Shown here one piece after another: positions 53,185 through 64,000 of a stretch of 64,000 bases of DNA (positions within the stretch are counted from its first letter, which is position 1; each line of letters starts with the position of its first letter). Source of the DNA: Owenia fusiformis (lineage: Eukaryota; Annelida; Polychaeta; Sabellida; Oweniidae); NCBI GenBank assembly GCA_903813345.2, contig CAIIXF020000010.1:5447169-5511168 (forward strand). The letters run 5' to 3'. A program made the translations under genes and the position numbers. The notes below the pieces were generated by a model. It saw only the letters and a list, made by a program, of their open reading frames with translations. It had not been told where the DNA came from and did not search any database.

Positions 53185-56100
53185 CTACATTGGCTCATGC
53201 ATTGTTAATGTCTGGAAAGACAGCGCCTTCAAGATTTCTTTGCGATGAGCCTCATTCTGAGTGTCAATGTTGTTGCCACCAACCTGACCATCTTCATACC
53301 TGGAATTAGTCAGAAAATAGACGTCAACATAGACATGGTGTAGAGGAAGCCAGAATTAGAATAGACGTCAACATAGACATGGTGTAGAGGAAGCCAGAAT
53401 TAGACTAGACTTCAACATAGGTTGTGATATAGATGAAGCCAGAGTAACAGCAAGTACAGATGTGTAATTCATAAAAAATTGAACTTTAATGTCCTAAGTA
53501 CAGGAAGACAAAAGAAAATTCATGAGGATTCAAAAACATGTAAGAAAGTTATTCCAAAATTAGAAAATTAGTTATGTGTTACCCTGTATTTTATAGAAAC
53601 CAAGTCAAATTAAAAAGGATGACATGGCGAACCAGAGAGGTCCTGTAGCACTTTTTCAAAGTGCGATAACAATGCATCGAGGGTGGGACAATTATTTAAA
53701 ACTCAGAAATAATCTTACCTTATTGCGATCTAAATCACTCTATCTATATATAGTTATCTAAATATAGTTTCACTATTATTGTCTTAACCACATAATACTT
53801 TCTTATAAGCCTTTCGGAATTGTTTGTTTTTCCAGCCATATATAAATGGATTCACCACACTGTTCAAACTAGCTAATAATCCAGATACAGTAAATAATAC
53901 ACCAACTGTTTCAGTCTGATTTGGAAGAGGGGTGTTGCAAAAACCCACAATAAATAAAGGAGCCCAGCAAAACAGATAAATCCCAACAATGATTCCAAGA
54001 ACTTTAGCTGATTTGATATTTGCTCTATTGTCTACTGGCTTACCGCCAGGGTTCATGGTTACTTCAAGCATTCTTATTTTGTTCGCTTGCTTTTGAGCTT
54101 GGGCGAATATTGCAGCGTATAATCCAACAATTGTTGCTGTAGCAACAATGAAAAATCCACCAGCAACACCAGAGAGAAAATACATTGGGACAATTTTATA
54201 GAAGTAGCATTCAAGTTCCTGCAAGGGTTTATGCCACCACACTAAAATTATACTTGTCAAAACACTAATGCTCCAGGTAACTGTGATCATGATACAAAGC
54301 CTCATCCTGGTGATGGTTGTTGTGTAATGTAGCGGGTAAGAAACTGCGACAAATCTATCAATAGCGATACAAACTAGTGTTATCACTGAGGCTTGGGAGC
54401 ATAATGTAAACAATACATATCTTGCTAGGCATGTTGGGAAATTACCCCAGACATAATAATCTGCGATGCTAAATGACGTCACCAACCCCACGATGAGATC
54501 AGCAACTGCTAAGCTCATCATAAGGAATGATGTGTCCCGTTGAAGTTCCGTATATTTCAAAATGATGAAAATTGTGAGCCCATTTCCAACACATATAAGC
54601 AACAATATTATGACACTGACCACAGTGTAAATGTAGTAGGAGGTGGGAATCTCATACACATTAGTAGATGTCTCTGATGTATTGTACATATCTGTCACAT
54701 TCATCATTGATGTAATTTCTGTGACATATTATATTGATATATCATCTCTGATAGGTTGTACATATCTGTCACATTCATAATTGATGTTGTATATATCTGT
54801 CACATTCATAATTGATGTTGTACATATCTGTCACATTCATAATTGATGTGTACATATCTGTCACCTTCATAATTGATGTTGTACATATCTGTTTCATTCA
54901 TAATTGATGTTGCACATATCTGTCACATTCATAATTGATGTTGCACGTATCTGTCACATTCATAATTGATGTTGTATATATCTGTCACATTCATAATTGA
55001 TGTTGTACATATCTGTCACATTCATAATTGATGTTGTACATATCTATCACATTCATAATTGATGTTGTACTGTACATATATGTCACTTTGATGTTGTACA
55101 TATCTGTCACATTCATAATTGATGTTGTACATATCTGTCACATTCATAATTGATGTTGTACATATCTGTCACATTCATAATTGATGTTGTACATATCTGT
55201 CACATTCATAATTTATGTTGTACATATCTGTCACATTCATAATTGATGTTGTACATATCTGTCACATTCATAATTGATGTTGTACATATCTGTCACATTC
55301 ATAATTGATGTTGTACATATCTGTCACATTCATAATTGATGTTGTACATATCTGTCACATTCATAATTGATGTTGTACATATCTGTCACATTCATAATTT
55401 ATGTTGTACATATCTGTCACATTCATAATTGATGTTGTACATATCTGTCACATTCATAATTGATGTTGTACATATCCATCTGTCACATTCATCATCTATA
55501 ATATTCATCGAAATCTCTAATCTACCTTGATCGATTAAAAGTATTTAGTTAGGCTAAACTAAAGTCAGTGCAAAAATCAATTTCCACATTCTCATCCATA
55601 TTTGATGTTCCTTGAAGATAGCCATACAATTGAATTGTGGTTTAATCATATGGTTCACATTATTGCCCAATTATACTGGAGAATCCACTTGTCCATAATA
55701 CTGTAGTAAGTCAATCCCAATTTTGAATGCATTATCTCTTAGCCCATAACAATGCTACTTCTTCATCAATGTGTTACTGCTCTCCTGTGACATTATCATT
55801 CTTCAATCAATGTGTGAAAAAGCAATTGCATAACAGGATCCTAATATGAGCTATAACAATGATCCAATTGTTCCCATTCAATTGTCTGAGACAATGACCA
55901 ATCACTTAAATATCTGATATCTTGCCAATGAAAATACCACCATGTCACCTCCTCCATTAGTGAATCAGGCTGTTGTTCTTGTATGCATTTGAGTTGATAA
56001 CATAAGAAGTTGTAAAACCTATGATGATGCTGCCTTTCATAACTTCTACTTTAACTCCAAATTGTTACATTATTAATGAGTGTACATTTGAATTAAAACT

Positions 56101-59100
56101 AGAAAAAACAGTAACTCAATGGAGTAGCAAATTAGTGGTAAATTAGTGACCATCTTGAAAATTCCATCTTGAACAGAGTATATCAGCTTCTAAAATTGAA
56201 ATCAAATCCATTCACTGGTATCTGAGTTATCAAAGATTACATTTTTTATGAAAAATGGTGGCCATTTTAAAATACAGCCACCATCTTGTTTACGAAAAAT
56301 GGTGGCCATTTTAAAATATATCTGCCATCTTGAAAATTTCTTATGTAGAGATCTCTTTTGTCCCTAGGTAGTAGCATATAAAATTTGAACCATTTAAACC
56401 ATACACCCCATGCACAACCTGAATAATAGATGCTAAACATATATTTATTTGCCTTAACTTATAGCTGAATGGAACATTAAGTGATATGAAAAAACCTAGG
56501 TCAATACAATCTAATCCCATTAAATCACACAATGTCTACAAGCCTTAAAATACAAATCTGACTATTACTAGTAAGTGATTCCACTAATGTAGTGCTATTG
56601 TCCTATTTCTGATAATAGCTAACAATATGGATGGGAGAGAAACATATTCAAGGGGCTTCAAAAAACTTAGCAAATAAACATGTACTCTATTTAACTTTCC
56701 AATTACATGTGTCATTGTCAAGGTGTCCTTCAATGACCCGAATTGCTTCATGATATACCGCTTTGACCTTTCAGAATCAATGTGACCGTGACATTAATGT
56801 CAAGTTGTCCTTCAATGAACACAATAGATTCAAGATATACAGTTGTTCTTCCATAACCCAATGACTTTACAATATACTGCTTTGACCCTTCAGAATCCAT
56901 TTGACCGTGACATATTCATAAGTTGTTCTTCCATAACCCAATGACTTTACAATATACTGCTTTGAGCTTTCAGAATCTATTTGACCTTGACATATTCATA
57001 AGATGTTCTTCCATAACCCAATGGCTTTACAATATACTGCTTTGAGCTTTCAGAATCCATTTGACCTTGACATATTCATAAGATGTTCTTCCATAACCCT
57101 TTTAACTTTACTTTGACCCTTCAGAATCCATTTGACCTTGTCATATTCATAAATTGTTCTTCCATAACCCAATGGCTTTACATAATACTGCTTTGACCTT
57201 TCAGAATCCATTTGACCTTGTCATATTCATAAATTGTTCTTCCATAACATAATGATTTTACAATATACTGCATTGACCTTTCAGAATCCATTTGACCTTG
57301 TCATATTCATAAATTGTTCTTCCATAACCAAATGGCTTTACAATATACTGCTTTGACCTTTCAGAATCCATTTGACCTCGTATTCATTAGTTGTTCTTCC
57401 ATAACATAATGATTTTACAATATACTGCATTGACCTTTCAGAATCCATTTGACCTTGTCATATTCATAAATTGTTCTTCCATAACCCAATGACTTTACAT
57501 AATACTGCTTTGACCTTTCAGAATCCATTTGACCTCGTATTCATTAGTTGTTCTTCCATAACATAATGATTTTACAATATACTGCATTGACCTTTCAGAA
57601 TCCATTTGACCTTGACATATTCATAAGTTGTTCTTCCATAACCCAATGACTTTACAATATACTGCTTTGACCTTTCAGAATCCATTTGACCTTGACATAA
57701 TATACATAATATACTTGTATAAGTTGTTCTTCCATAACCCCAATGACTTTAGAATATACTGCGCTGATCTTTCAAATTTCTTGAAACCTTGATGTATAAA
57801 TGTCAAGTTGTTCTTCCATGACCCAAAAAGCTTGATGAAATACCTCTCTGACCTTTCAGAATTGACTTATTATTGTCAAGTCGTCATTCCAAAACTTTGG
57901 TGATATACTATTTTATTGTCCTTTCAGAATTCATGTGACATTGATGTTTACATGTAAAAGTATTAGCCATTCAATTCTATATCATTATACTGCCATATTA
58001 TTGTTGAAAAGAAGAAAGAGAATTGGCCATACTATTTTTCCCTGGTGGATTCCAAAGAGTGCAATTGTCCAATGTGACAATTCTAACCTGCATGTTTTCT
58101 ACTGTTTAGAAGGCTGTCAACCATAGCATCCTATGTCATAGGCTTTTGACAAGTCTTTCAGTTGGTAATGCATCAAACAGATTTAAAGTAAAAATGGCAT
58201 CAATGTAGTCACCCTCACCTTATAGTTTGATCCAGTGTTAGTACAAGTACTAATTGTCTCATATTTAATCTCCAAGGACAAAAGCCATGTTGTATTTGAT
58301 ACATAAAAGTGACTCAGAGATAAACAAGCTTTCTTTTGTATATTTTACCAAGTTTTAAGTTATTTTTCTCAATTATTGCTTAAATGATTGATTTTAACGA
58401 TCAATTTATATTGTTCTGTTGAATACTCACACAAAAAAGAATCTTGTGCATACATGGTCTGGGTTAGGAGACACCCAGATGTTGCCGTGCTTCTTTAACT
58501 CTTTTGTTGTGACCACTGAAAATCACAAAAATACCGAATTGTTGAGAATTTTAGATAGAAACAAGGCATTAACATGCAAAATGTCACCACCCACCATTTG
58601 TTACAGATACTGAATGCTGAACTCAAAACATCAACACCATAAAAGTTTGAGACCATAACAATATGTCACCACTTGTGATGATGACATAATAAAATAATAA
58701 AAACAGTTATACTTTATACACTACAAAATATAGCTGTGCGACAAAATCAAGTAATAGGTTTATCTGTCTGATATACAAACATGCATATATAAGGGATATC
58801 TCACGAGGGATGAACCCAATATCTAAACCGACCGTACCGTTTTCTAATTTTCTTTCAATTTTTTTTCTATTTTTTTTATTTTTTCTATTTTTTCAATCTT
58901 TTTTCAATTTTTTATTTTTTCCAAATTTTAATATCTAAACCGACCGTACATAACTGCTTTATCCTATACCAAATAGAGTTTTCTAATTTTTTCAATCTTT
59001 TTTCACATTTTTTCAATTTTTTTCACATTTTTCCAATTTTTTCAATTTTTTTCTTTTTTTCAATTTTTTCACATTTTTTCTTTTTTTTCAATTTTTTCTT

Positions 59101-62100
59101 ATTTTTCAAATTTTTTTTTCGAAGCGGGGAGATATGCCCTGGAGCGGGAGATATGGCGGGAGATATGAAGGTTCAGGATATGGAAACCTCAAAATCAGGA
59201 TACGGGATATATCTTACCAACTTATCTCCCTAAAACTCTACTTGGCATAGGATAAAACTGTTTATATTACCAGCTACTGCTCAAAAGTGTTTAAGTGACA
59301 CCATTTCATGGACTCATCTTTTAAGTGACACCATTTCATGGACGAGTCTGAGTATACATCAGAATATCTTTGGTGGCCATTTGTTTAAAAAATTGGTCAT
59401 ATTGCAAAAGTAGGTCAAGTATATATCATGGATGAATATAACTCATGTTGCTTTAGGATAACTGATTATGATCAATATGTCAGCTAAACCCATTATTGAT
59501 TCATTTTTATTTATTACAGTTTATGCATCTGCTTTGTTAAAGAACTTCATTTCATTTCTCAGAAAACACTTTTATGGTTTCATTTTTTGTGAGCAATATA
59601 CATTTGGATAAATCTTGACAATTAGAAATACAATTAAACATGAATGTAGCATATGTTTAATTCATGATTTCCTCAAGAAAATTCCATTCTATCTTTTATA
59701 TGTTCATATTCATGAGAGTGAAGTTTTGCATCATCAAATGCTTTATCAATTGTTTCAAAGAAATTTATTTGAAAAAGTGTACAAACCTTCACATAGGGCA
59801 ATGCATGTAAGGTGTTTGCTGGACAGAAATCTCACACCTTTCTTTGACTGGGCCTGGAAATAAAAAAAATACTTGAACATGTACAGTATATGTATGAAAT
59901 TGATAGTCCAGTAATTGGTATATTTCAATTCAACTACTGTAATGCACTTAAGTGTATGGCTAATTTATGTCATATGAAACTATGTTATGTCATAGGAAAT
60001 AACTTTTTGTCACATCAATTAACTTTATGTCGTATCAAACTCATTTCACATTACATGTACTTTGTACACACAACCTCATATCAATATATGTATGTGTACT
60101 CGGGTATAACATGAAGTCCAGGCATTAACAAAGAACATTATCATAGACCACACTACAAAGTCCAATATACCACACTACCAAACACCACTCTGCCATACAC
60201 CACACTACCAAACACCACTCTGGCATTAACAAAGAACACTATCATACACCACACTACCAAGTCCAATACAACACACTACCAAACACCACTTTGCCATACA
60301 CATCACTACCAAACACCACTCTGGCATTAACAAAGAACACTATCATACACCACACTACCAAGTCCAATACCACTCTGACATACACATTACCTAGATGCAC
60401 ACTACCACACAACATTCTACCATATACCACATCAAAGTACATGAGAATAAAGCACTTACATCTGACCTCCCTTTCTGGGATCTATGATATGAGCCTACTC
60501 CTATACCAGAGTAGCCAAAAGAGACACTTGCATGAGGACTGAGGTAGATGCCATTGCCATACGCTGCTCCATGGAGCTACAATACAATGAATATAATCTA
60601 TACTGATATTATAGAGTACAATATTATAAGTTATTGAATGATTTGAAGTGCAATACAGGATATATTCTGGTCGAGAAATTCCGTATTGGAACGAGACGAA
60701 GTCGAGTGCCAATACAGAATATCGAGACAGAATATATCCTGTATTGCACTTCAAATCATTCAATAACGTTTTTATCGTGTGGTCCTCTGTATTGCTACTG
60801 AGATCGTCCCCTCCGTACCAATATTTTCTGTATTGCAACGGAGATGATCTACGGGAACAATCTCAGTAGCAATACAGATTGGTACAGCACAAGAACTGAC
60901 CAATCAGAGGTCTTCATTTTACAGATCATACGATAAAAATCTGTATTGCTACTGAAATTGTCCCCAATGATCATCTCCGTCGCAATACAGAAAATATTGG
61001 TTGGAGGGGACATTCTCAGTGGCAATACAGAGGATCACATGACAACACAGAGGATCACATCTCGATATTCTGTATTGGCACTCAACTTCGTCTCGTTCCA
61101 ATACGGAATTTCTCGAGCAGAATATATCCTGTATTGCACTTCAAATCATTCAATAACTTATAGTACAGCACAGAAACTGACCAATCAGAAGGCTTCATTT
61201 TTCAGATCATACGATACTATTGGCTACAATAGGTATAACATACACAGTGTAAAGTTAAGTTTTGACACAGGTAGTGCTATAGGATTATTTTTAATAAAAG
61301 CAACTTGGACTTTACGTTTGAGTTTGCAAAAGAGTAGAAGTTAGTTGATATAATAAACTCTATGTAATATGTGTACAATTCCCAGTGTTAAGTGCCTCTG
61401 GATAAATGACTACATGTAATATGTGTAAGGCACCTTCTAAGTTATGATTTGCTCAAGACAATTCCATCAGACTATTGTAACATGTAGATATTAGATATTC
61501 ATGAAAATAGTGTTTTGCTCTATCAAATCTATTACTACATGATTCAATCAATGTACACTGTACAGTACCTGGTGTTTAGTGCCTGATGCATTGATGAGTC
61601 CAATCCTCATGATTGCATGCCAATTTTCTATGTTAGAGCCACTGAAAATGGAATATACATCTGTACTACACATTAGCTACATACAGCATTATTAATTTGA
61701 TTAGATTTTATCATTCTTTTTTTTCATAAAAATTTATTTTATTTTCCAAACATAATTTACAGCACAAATTGAATATTTATATTAATTCAATCCATTGATA
61801 CTCATGGTTTGTGTCAAAGTCCATTGCATATGCTAAGTACCAGGCTATTAGTACTATTTGTTTTATTTATTTCTGGTTTTGAAGTAAAATATTGAAAAGG
61901 GAATTTGTAATAACTTATAATTCAGTTAATAAAAAGACAATCTTCCTTCTTTGCTGAATGATTATAAATAGTGCATTTTAGGAATCATTATTTGATTCTT
62001 CAATTCAACAGATTTATTTCATATTTGTCCATTTCGATTTTTAAATCTTACATGTGTTTTTATTGTAGATTTTTATATGGGGACATGAAATGCCAAAAGA

Positions 62101-64000
62101 TGATTCGTCCCAACCCTGTAAATTTTCTCTGCATTTGTATTTATGAAATAAACATATTGATAAAAAATGATAATTAAAATATACTTACTGAAATGCAAAT
62201 GTGCTCCCATGTTTTGCTTTCGCTGCCCGGAATATGCCCTCCTTTGCTGGAGGGCTACTCAGCAAAAGAAACTGGTGGGGGGTCAGCATGAACTTCACTT
62301 GCCGTTCTTCCGGCAGTTTCACGATATGTGACCTATTACTGGAGATAATCCTGGAATCATAGATATATGTTTAACATGGTACAAAATATTCAGTGCCAAA
62401 TATGTTCATTGTTTACAATCTTAAAAATTAAACATCAAAGGATAGGTATCGATATGGAGAACTGAATTCAACAATGTTTTCTCTTAAACCAATCATTGAA
62501 AACATTCTGTAAAAAAACATGGTATTTTATGTAATGTTGACTGATTGACAACAATTTAATGCAAAAATTATTCAGAAATATTTTATATAACTGTTTTTGT
62601 TAACTTTTTTTTTGTTTTTTTAGTGCAATTGTTTTTGCTTCTTTCTACCAATTCTTGAGAATGAAATAAAATGTCTTTTCGAACCTTGTTGGAACAAAAT
62701 AGCATATACAACATGTTTTTAGACCTCTCAATATTAAGGAATTTTTGGTTGATTTCAAATAAGTATTCAAAAAATTAAAACAAAATCCCCCCAAAATAGA
62801 TAAAAATCAAGAAAAACCTTTTATTTCATTAACAAGATACTTTTTTAAAATCAACCAAAATTTCCTTTGTACAATTACAATATTGAGAGACCTAAACATG
62901 TTGTGTTTATGTCATTTTGTTCCAATGAGGTTCGGAAAGATGTTTCATTTCACTCTGGAAACATGATACTAAGAACAAAACAAGTGTTTCATGTGTTTTC
63001 TAAAACAATATAGATGAAAGTATGTATATCAATTTCAAATTATATTGCTACCATTCAAAAGATGGCCATTAAATTGTAAGATTTTCAGAAATTTTTGATG
63101 ACTGGTTTAAGAGAAAAGTGTGTTCAAAAAGTTCACCATATCAATACCCATTCTTTTCAGAACCTACTGAGTCAATCTAAAACCTCTCTGGTCAGACTGT
63201 ATTTATAATCTATTTTAGCAATAAAATAACAAATATCATCTTGCCAACTGCCATTATCTCACCATTGCAACAGTGCATAAGCCAGCTTATGACAACTAAA
63301 TCTCGACATTATTGAAAAATGAATCAACCAAGCTTATAAATACTAAATCTCACCATTGCAACAGGGGATATGCCAGTTTATGACCAGCGTCAAGTTCACG
63401 CTTCAAGTTGGCGCCCTTGGAGGTCATCTCACGCATGGACATGAAACATTCTAGGATCTTTTCAACAGTTTTATAATCCTTATTCTGAAACAAAATTATT
63501 GAAAAGCAAGGCATTAACAGACAAAATGTCACTACCTTCCATTTGTTACAGACTCCAAATGCTGACCACCAACCAATGAACACTGTCTACAAAAGAACTT
63601 GGAGACTGTAACAAAATGTCACCACTTGTGGAAATTATATATTCTTACCATTATACATTTTATCATTTTATGTTGATTGAATACCCTTCAATTGTTCATA
63701 TCGAGTCAAGAACTAAATTCCCTCAATTCTTTTCAAGAAATAAATTCTTTCATGATTGTTCGACTGTTCAATTGATTAAGACTGTAGACCCATACTGTAG
63801 TGGTTCAAGTGATATATTCCCTAAATGAAATTCAGGAGATACAACATACATAATACCTAGAGCACATTTCATTACCTTGGGATGTAGCGCTAACTCTGTT
63901 GGGTTTGATGGATCAACGATGGTTGGAAATGGATCAAATATCTTTTCTCGTCTATTATGGCGACATGCTGCATTACACATAGCTATTAGGAGATCAACCA
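53185..64000 (-). CDS. PARP6: PARP6/PARP8-like mono-ADP-ribosyltransferase, C-terminal 290 aa, 5' end beyond window
   Basis: Exons in transcript order: 63876-64000 (runs off the right edge), 63354-63484, 62189-62350, 61569-61641, 60460-60576, 59787-59853, 58431-58515, 53185-53299. Phases agree at every junction. The sequence reads through DLLIAMCNAACR, PFPTIVDPSNPTELALHPK, LLQWIISSNRSHIVKLP, HQFLLLSSPPAKEG, FAFHGSNIENWHAIM, LHGAAYGNGIYLSP, SFGYSG, HLTCIALCEVV, HGNIWVSP, DHVCTRFFFVYEDGQVG and a stop. It is the PARP catalytic domain of the PARP6/PARP8 branch. The first catalytic His (FAFHGS) and the Tyr (GIYLS) are present. By eye the position of PARP1 Glu988 is an aromatic residue, as expected for mono- rather than poly-ADP-ribosylation. 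PARP6 and PARP8 cannot be separated safely; AAYG leans to PARP6. The last intron is 5.1 kb and encloses a GPCR gene on the same strand. The terminal exon is short and its end diverges from human. Confidence 0.9.
53325..53420. repeat. Two and a half copies of a 45-bp repeat in the PARP last intron
   Basis: AGAATAGACGTCAACATAGA followed by CATGGTGTAGAGGAAGCCAG and AATT is present twice in full and once diverged, directly upstream of the terminal exon acceptor. Confidence 0.7.
53784..54707 (-). CDS. Single-exon class A GPCR, adenosine-receptor-like, 307 aa
   Basis: This intact ORF has seven hydrophobic segments and class A landmarks: GN (41-42, TM1), LAVAD with Asp70 (TM2), Cys93 before TM3, DRF (117-119, a DRY variant), Trp145 (TM4), Cys167 in extracellular loop 2, FCWAP (246-250) in TM6, and NSVVNPFIY ending at 290. 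The AKVLGIIVG-CWAP stretch, the NSVVNPFIY end, and Cys-x-Phe followed by VPM in loop 2 are most like adenosine receptors. However, the positions matching A2A Glu169 and Asn253 are Tyr170 and Gly255, so adenosine binding is doubtful and the ligand is unknown. Sequons lie at N3, N9 and N263. The start at 54707 (or 54704) is supported by an in-frame TAA at 54729-54731. The gene lies inside the last intron of the PARP6/8-like gene on the same strand. A 31-bp satellite related to its first codons lies just upstream. Confidence 0.9.
   Translation of the reverse strand: MMNVTDMYNTSETSTNVYEIPTSYYIYTVVSVIILLLICVGNGLTIFIILKYTELQRDTSFLMMSLAVADLIVGLVTSFSIADYYVWGNFPTCLARYVLFTLCSQASVITLVCIAIDRFVAVSYPLHYTTTITRMRLCIMITVTWSISVLTSIILVWWHKPLQELECYFYKIVPMYFLSGVAGGFFIVATATIVGLYAAIFAQAQKQANKIRMLEVTMNPGGKPVDNRANIKSAKVLGIIVGIYLFCWAPLFIVGFCNTPLPNQTETVGVLFTVSGLLASLNSVVNPFIYGWKNKQFRKAYKKVLCG
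54745..55485. repeat. 31-bp satellite, about 24 units, derived from the GPCR start region
   Basis: The plus-strand unit is TTGTACATATCTGTCACATT followed by CATAATTGATG. The same sequence with one mismatch lies over the GPCR start codon at 54684-54714. Read on the gene strand, each unit contains ATGAATGTGACAGATATGTA, the codons for MNVTDMY. Most units are identical. Because 31 is not divisible by three, the copies rotate through all frames and do not form a long ORF. Confidence 0.95.
56700..57945. repeat. 80-bp tandem repeat, about 14 units, PARP last intron
   Basis: The unit runs CAGAATCCATTTGACCTTGA, CATATTCATAAGTTGTTCTT, CCATAACCCAATGACTTTAC, AATATACTGCTTTGACCTTT. Alternate units share variants (CATTGACC, CTCGTATTCATTAG), indicating higher-order duplication. 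Both edges are degenerate. Confidence 0.9.
58946..59265. mobile_element. Pyrimidine-rich stretch bounded by 30-bp inverted repeats
   Basis: ACTGCTTTATCCTATACCAA (58951 on) and its inverse TTGGCATAGGATAAAACTGT (to 59264) bracket T-rich sequence and a GGGAGATATG-rich block. TATCTAAACCGACCGTAC also occurs twice (58831, 58931). It is probably a non-autonomous element with an expanded T-tract. Confidence 0.5.
60140..60430. repeat. Degenerate tandem repeat, CATACACCACACTACCAA units
   Basis: Alternating blocks of ACCACACTACCAAACACCAC and GGCATTAACAAAGAACACTA occur four to five times. They lie in a PARP intron and end close to the 60460 donor. Confidence 0.8.
60630..61220. mobile_element. Nested palindromic element rich in GCAATACAG
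   Basis: 60631-60668 pairs with 60730-60766 around a central GACGAAGTCGAG. A second inverted part (61047-61160) repeats the same arm, and ACTGACCAATCAGA(A)GG(T)CTTCATTTT occurs twice (60894, 61175). Several internal palindromes use CTGTATTGC(T/A)AC. It lies in a PARP intron and creates spurious ORFs. Confidence 0.8.
62440..63155. mobile_element. Degenerate fold-back element with about 350-bp arms
   Basis: GGTATCGATATGGAGAACT on the left matches the inverse of AGTTCACCATATCAATACCC on the right. Further in, TTTCTCTTAAACCA, GAACCTTGTTGGAACAAAAT, ACATGTTTTTAGACCTCTCA and TTTTTGGTTGATTT all have inverse partners in order. Divergence implies an old insertion. It lies in a PARP intron. Confidence 0.75.

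Noticed and set aside
54745-55485. CRISPR-like regular array
   Set aside because: Units are head-to-tail with no unique spacers, and the context is an animal intron; it is a satellite.
58840-59120. Poly-A tail of a retrogene on the minus strand
   Set aside because: The T-rich tract is long, interrupted by regular C residues and bracketed by inverted repeats, with no coding remnant beside it.
60482-60838. 118-codon minus-strand ORF
   Set aside because: It runs across a real PARP exon in the wrong frame and into palindromic repeat DNA.

Overview
The window is AT-rich animal nuclear DNA. It holds five spliced or single-exon protein genes with GT/AG introns, set among long introns and intergenic stretches full of minisatellites, fold-back elements and short MITE-like repeats. 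A 9+2-cilium protein, a RASL12-type small GTPase, PRRC1, a class A GPCR and a PARP6/8-type ADP-ribosyltransferase place it in Metazoa. The repeat style suggests a marine invertebrate, perhaps a mollusc or another lophotrochozoan, but the species cannot be decided from the sequence.

Layout. 1-17.7 kb: no recognisable coding exon; repeats, fold-backs and a CpG-rich patch at 14.1-15.0 kb that may be the RASL12 promoter. 17.7-26.1 kb (+): RASL12, five coding exons. 26.1-31.2 kb: repeat-rich spacer. 31.2-37 kb (+): PRRC1, nine coding exons, with a fold-back element between its probable promoter and its first coding exon. 37-40.1 kb: tail-to-tail spacer. 40.1-49.6 kb (-): CFAP91, fifteen coding exons, with an RFX X-box-like site and a TCTCGCGAGA box just upstream. 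49.6-53.2 kb: spacer with duplications. 53.2 kb to the right edge (-): the catalytic C-terminal part of a PARP6/8-type gene, whose 5' end lies outside the window. Its last intron carries a complete single-exon, adenosine-receptor-like GPCR gene on the same strand.

The exon coordinates given for the spliced genes were checked by reading splice sites and codon phase across every junction. Each spliced frame stays open to its stop, and RASL12, PRRC1 and CFAP91 come out near or above the lengths of their human counterparts.

The genes do not form a pathway. I see no operon-like or defence-like system. The most unusual features are a 31-bp satellite whose unit matches the start codon region of the GPCR, the nesting of that GPCR, its altered ligand-pocket residues, and a dispersed repeat that lies in the transcribed direction of its host gene in all six copies seen.
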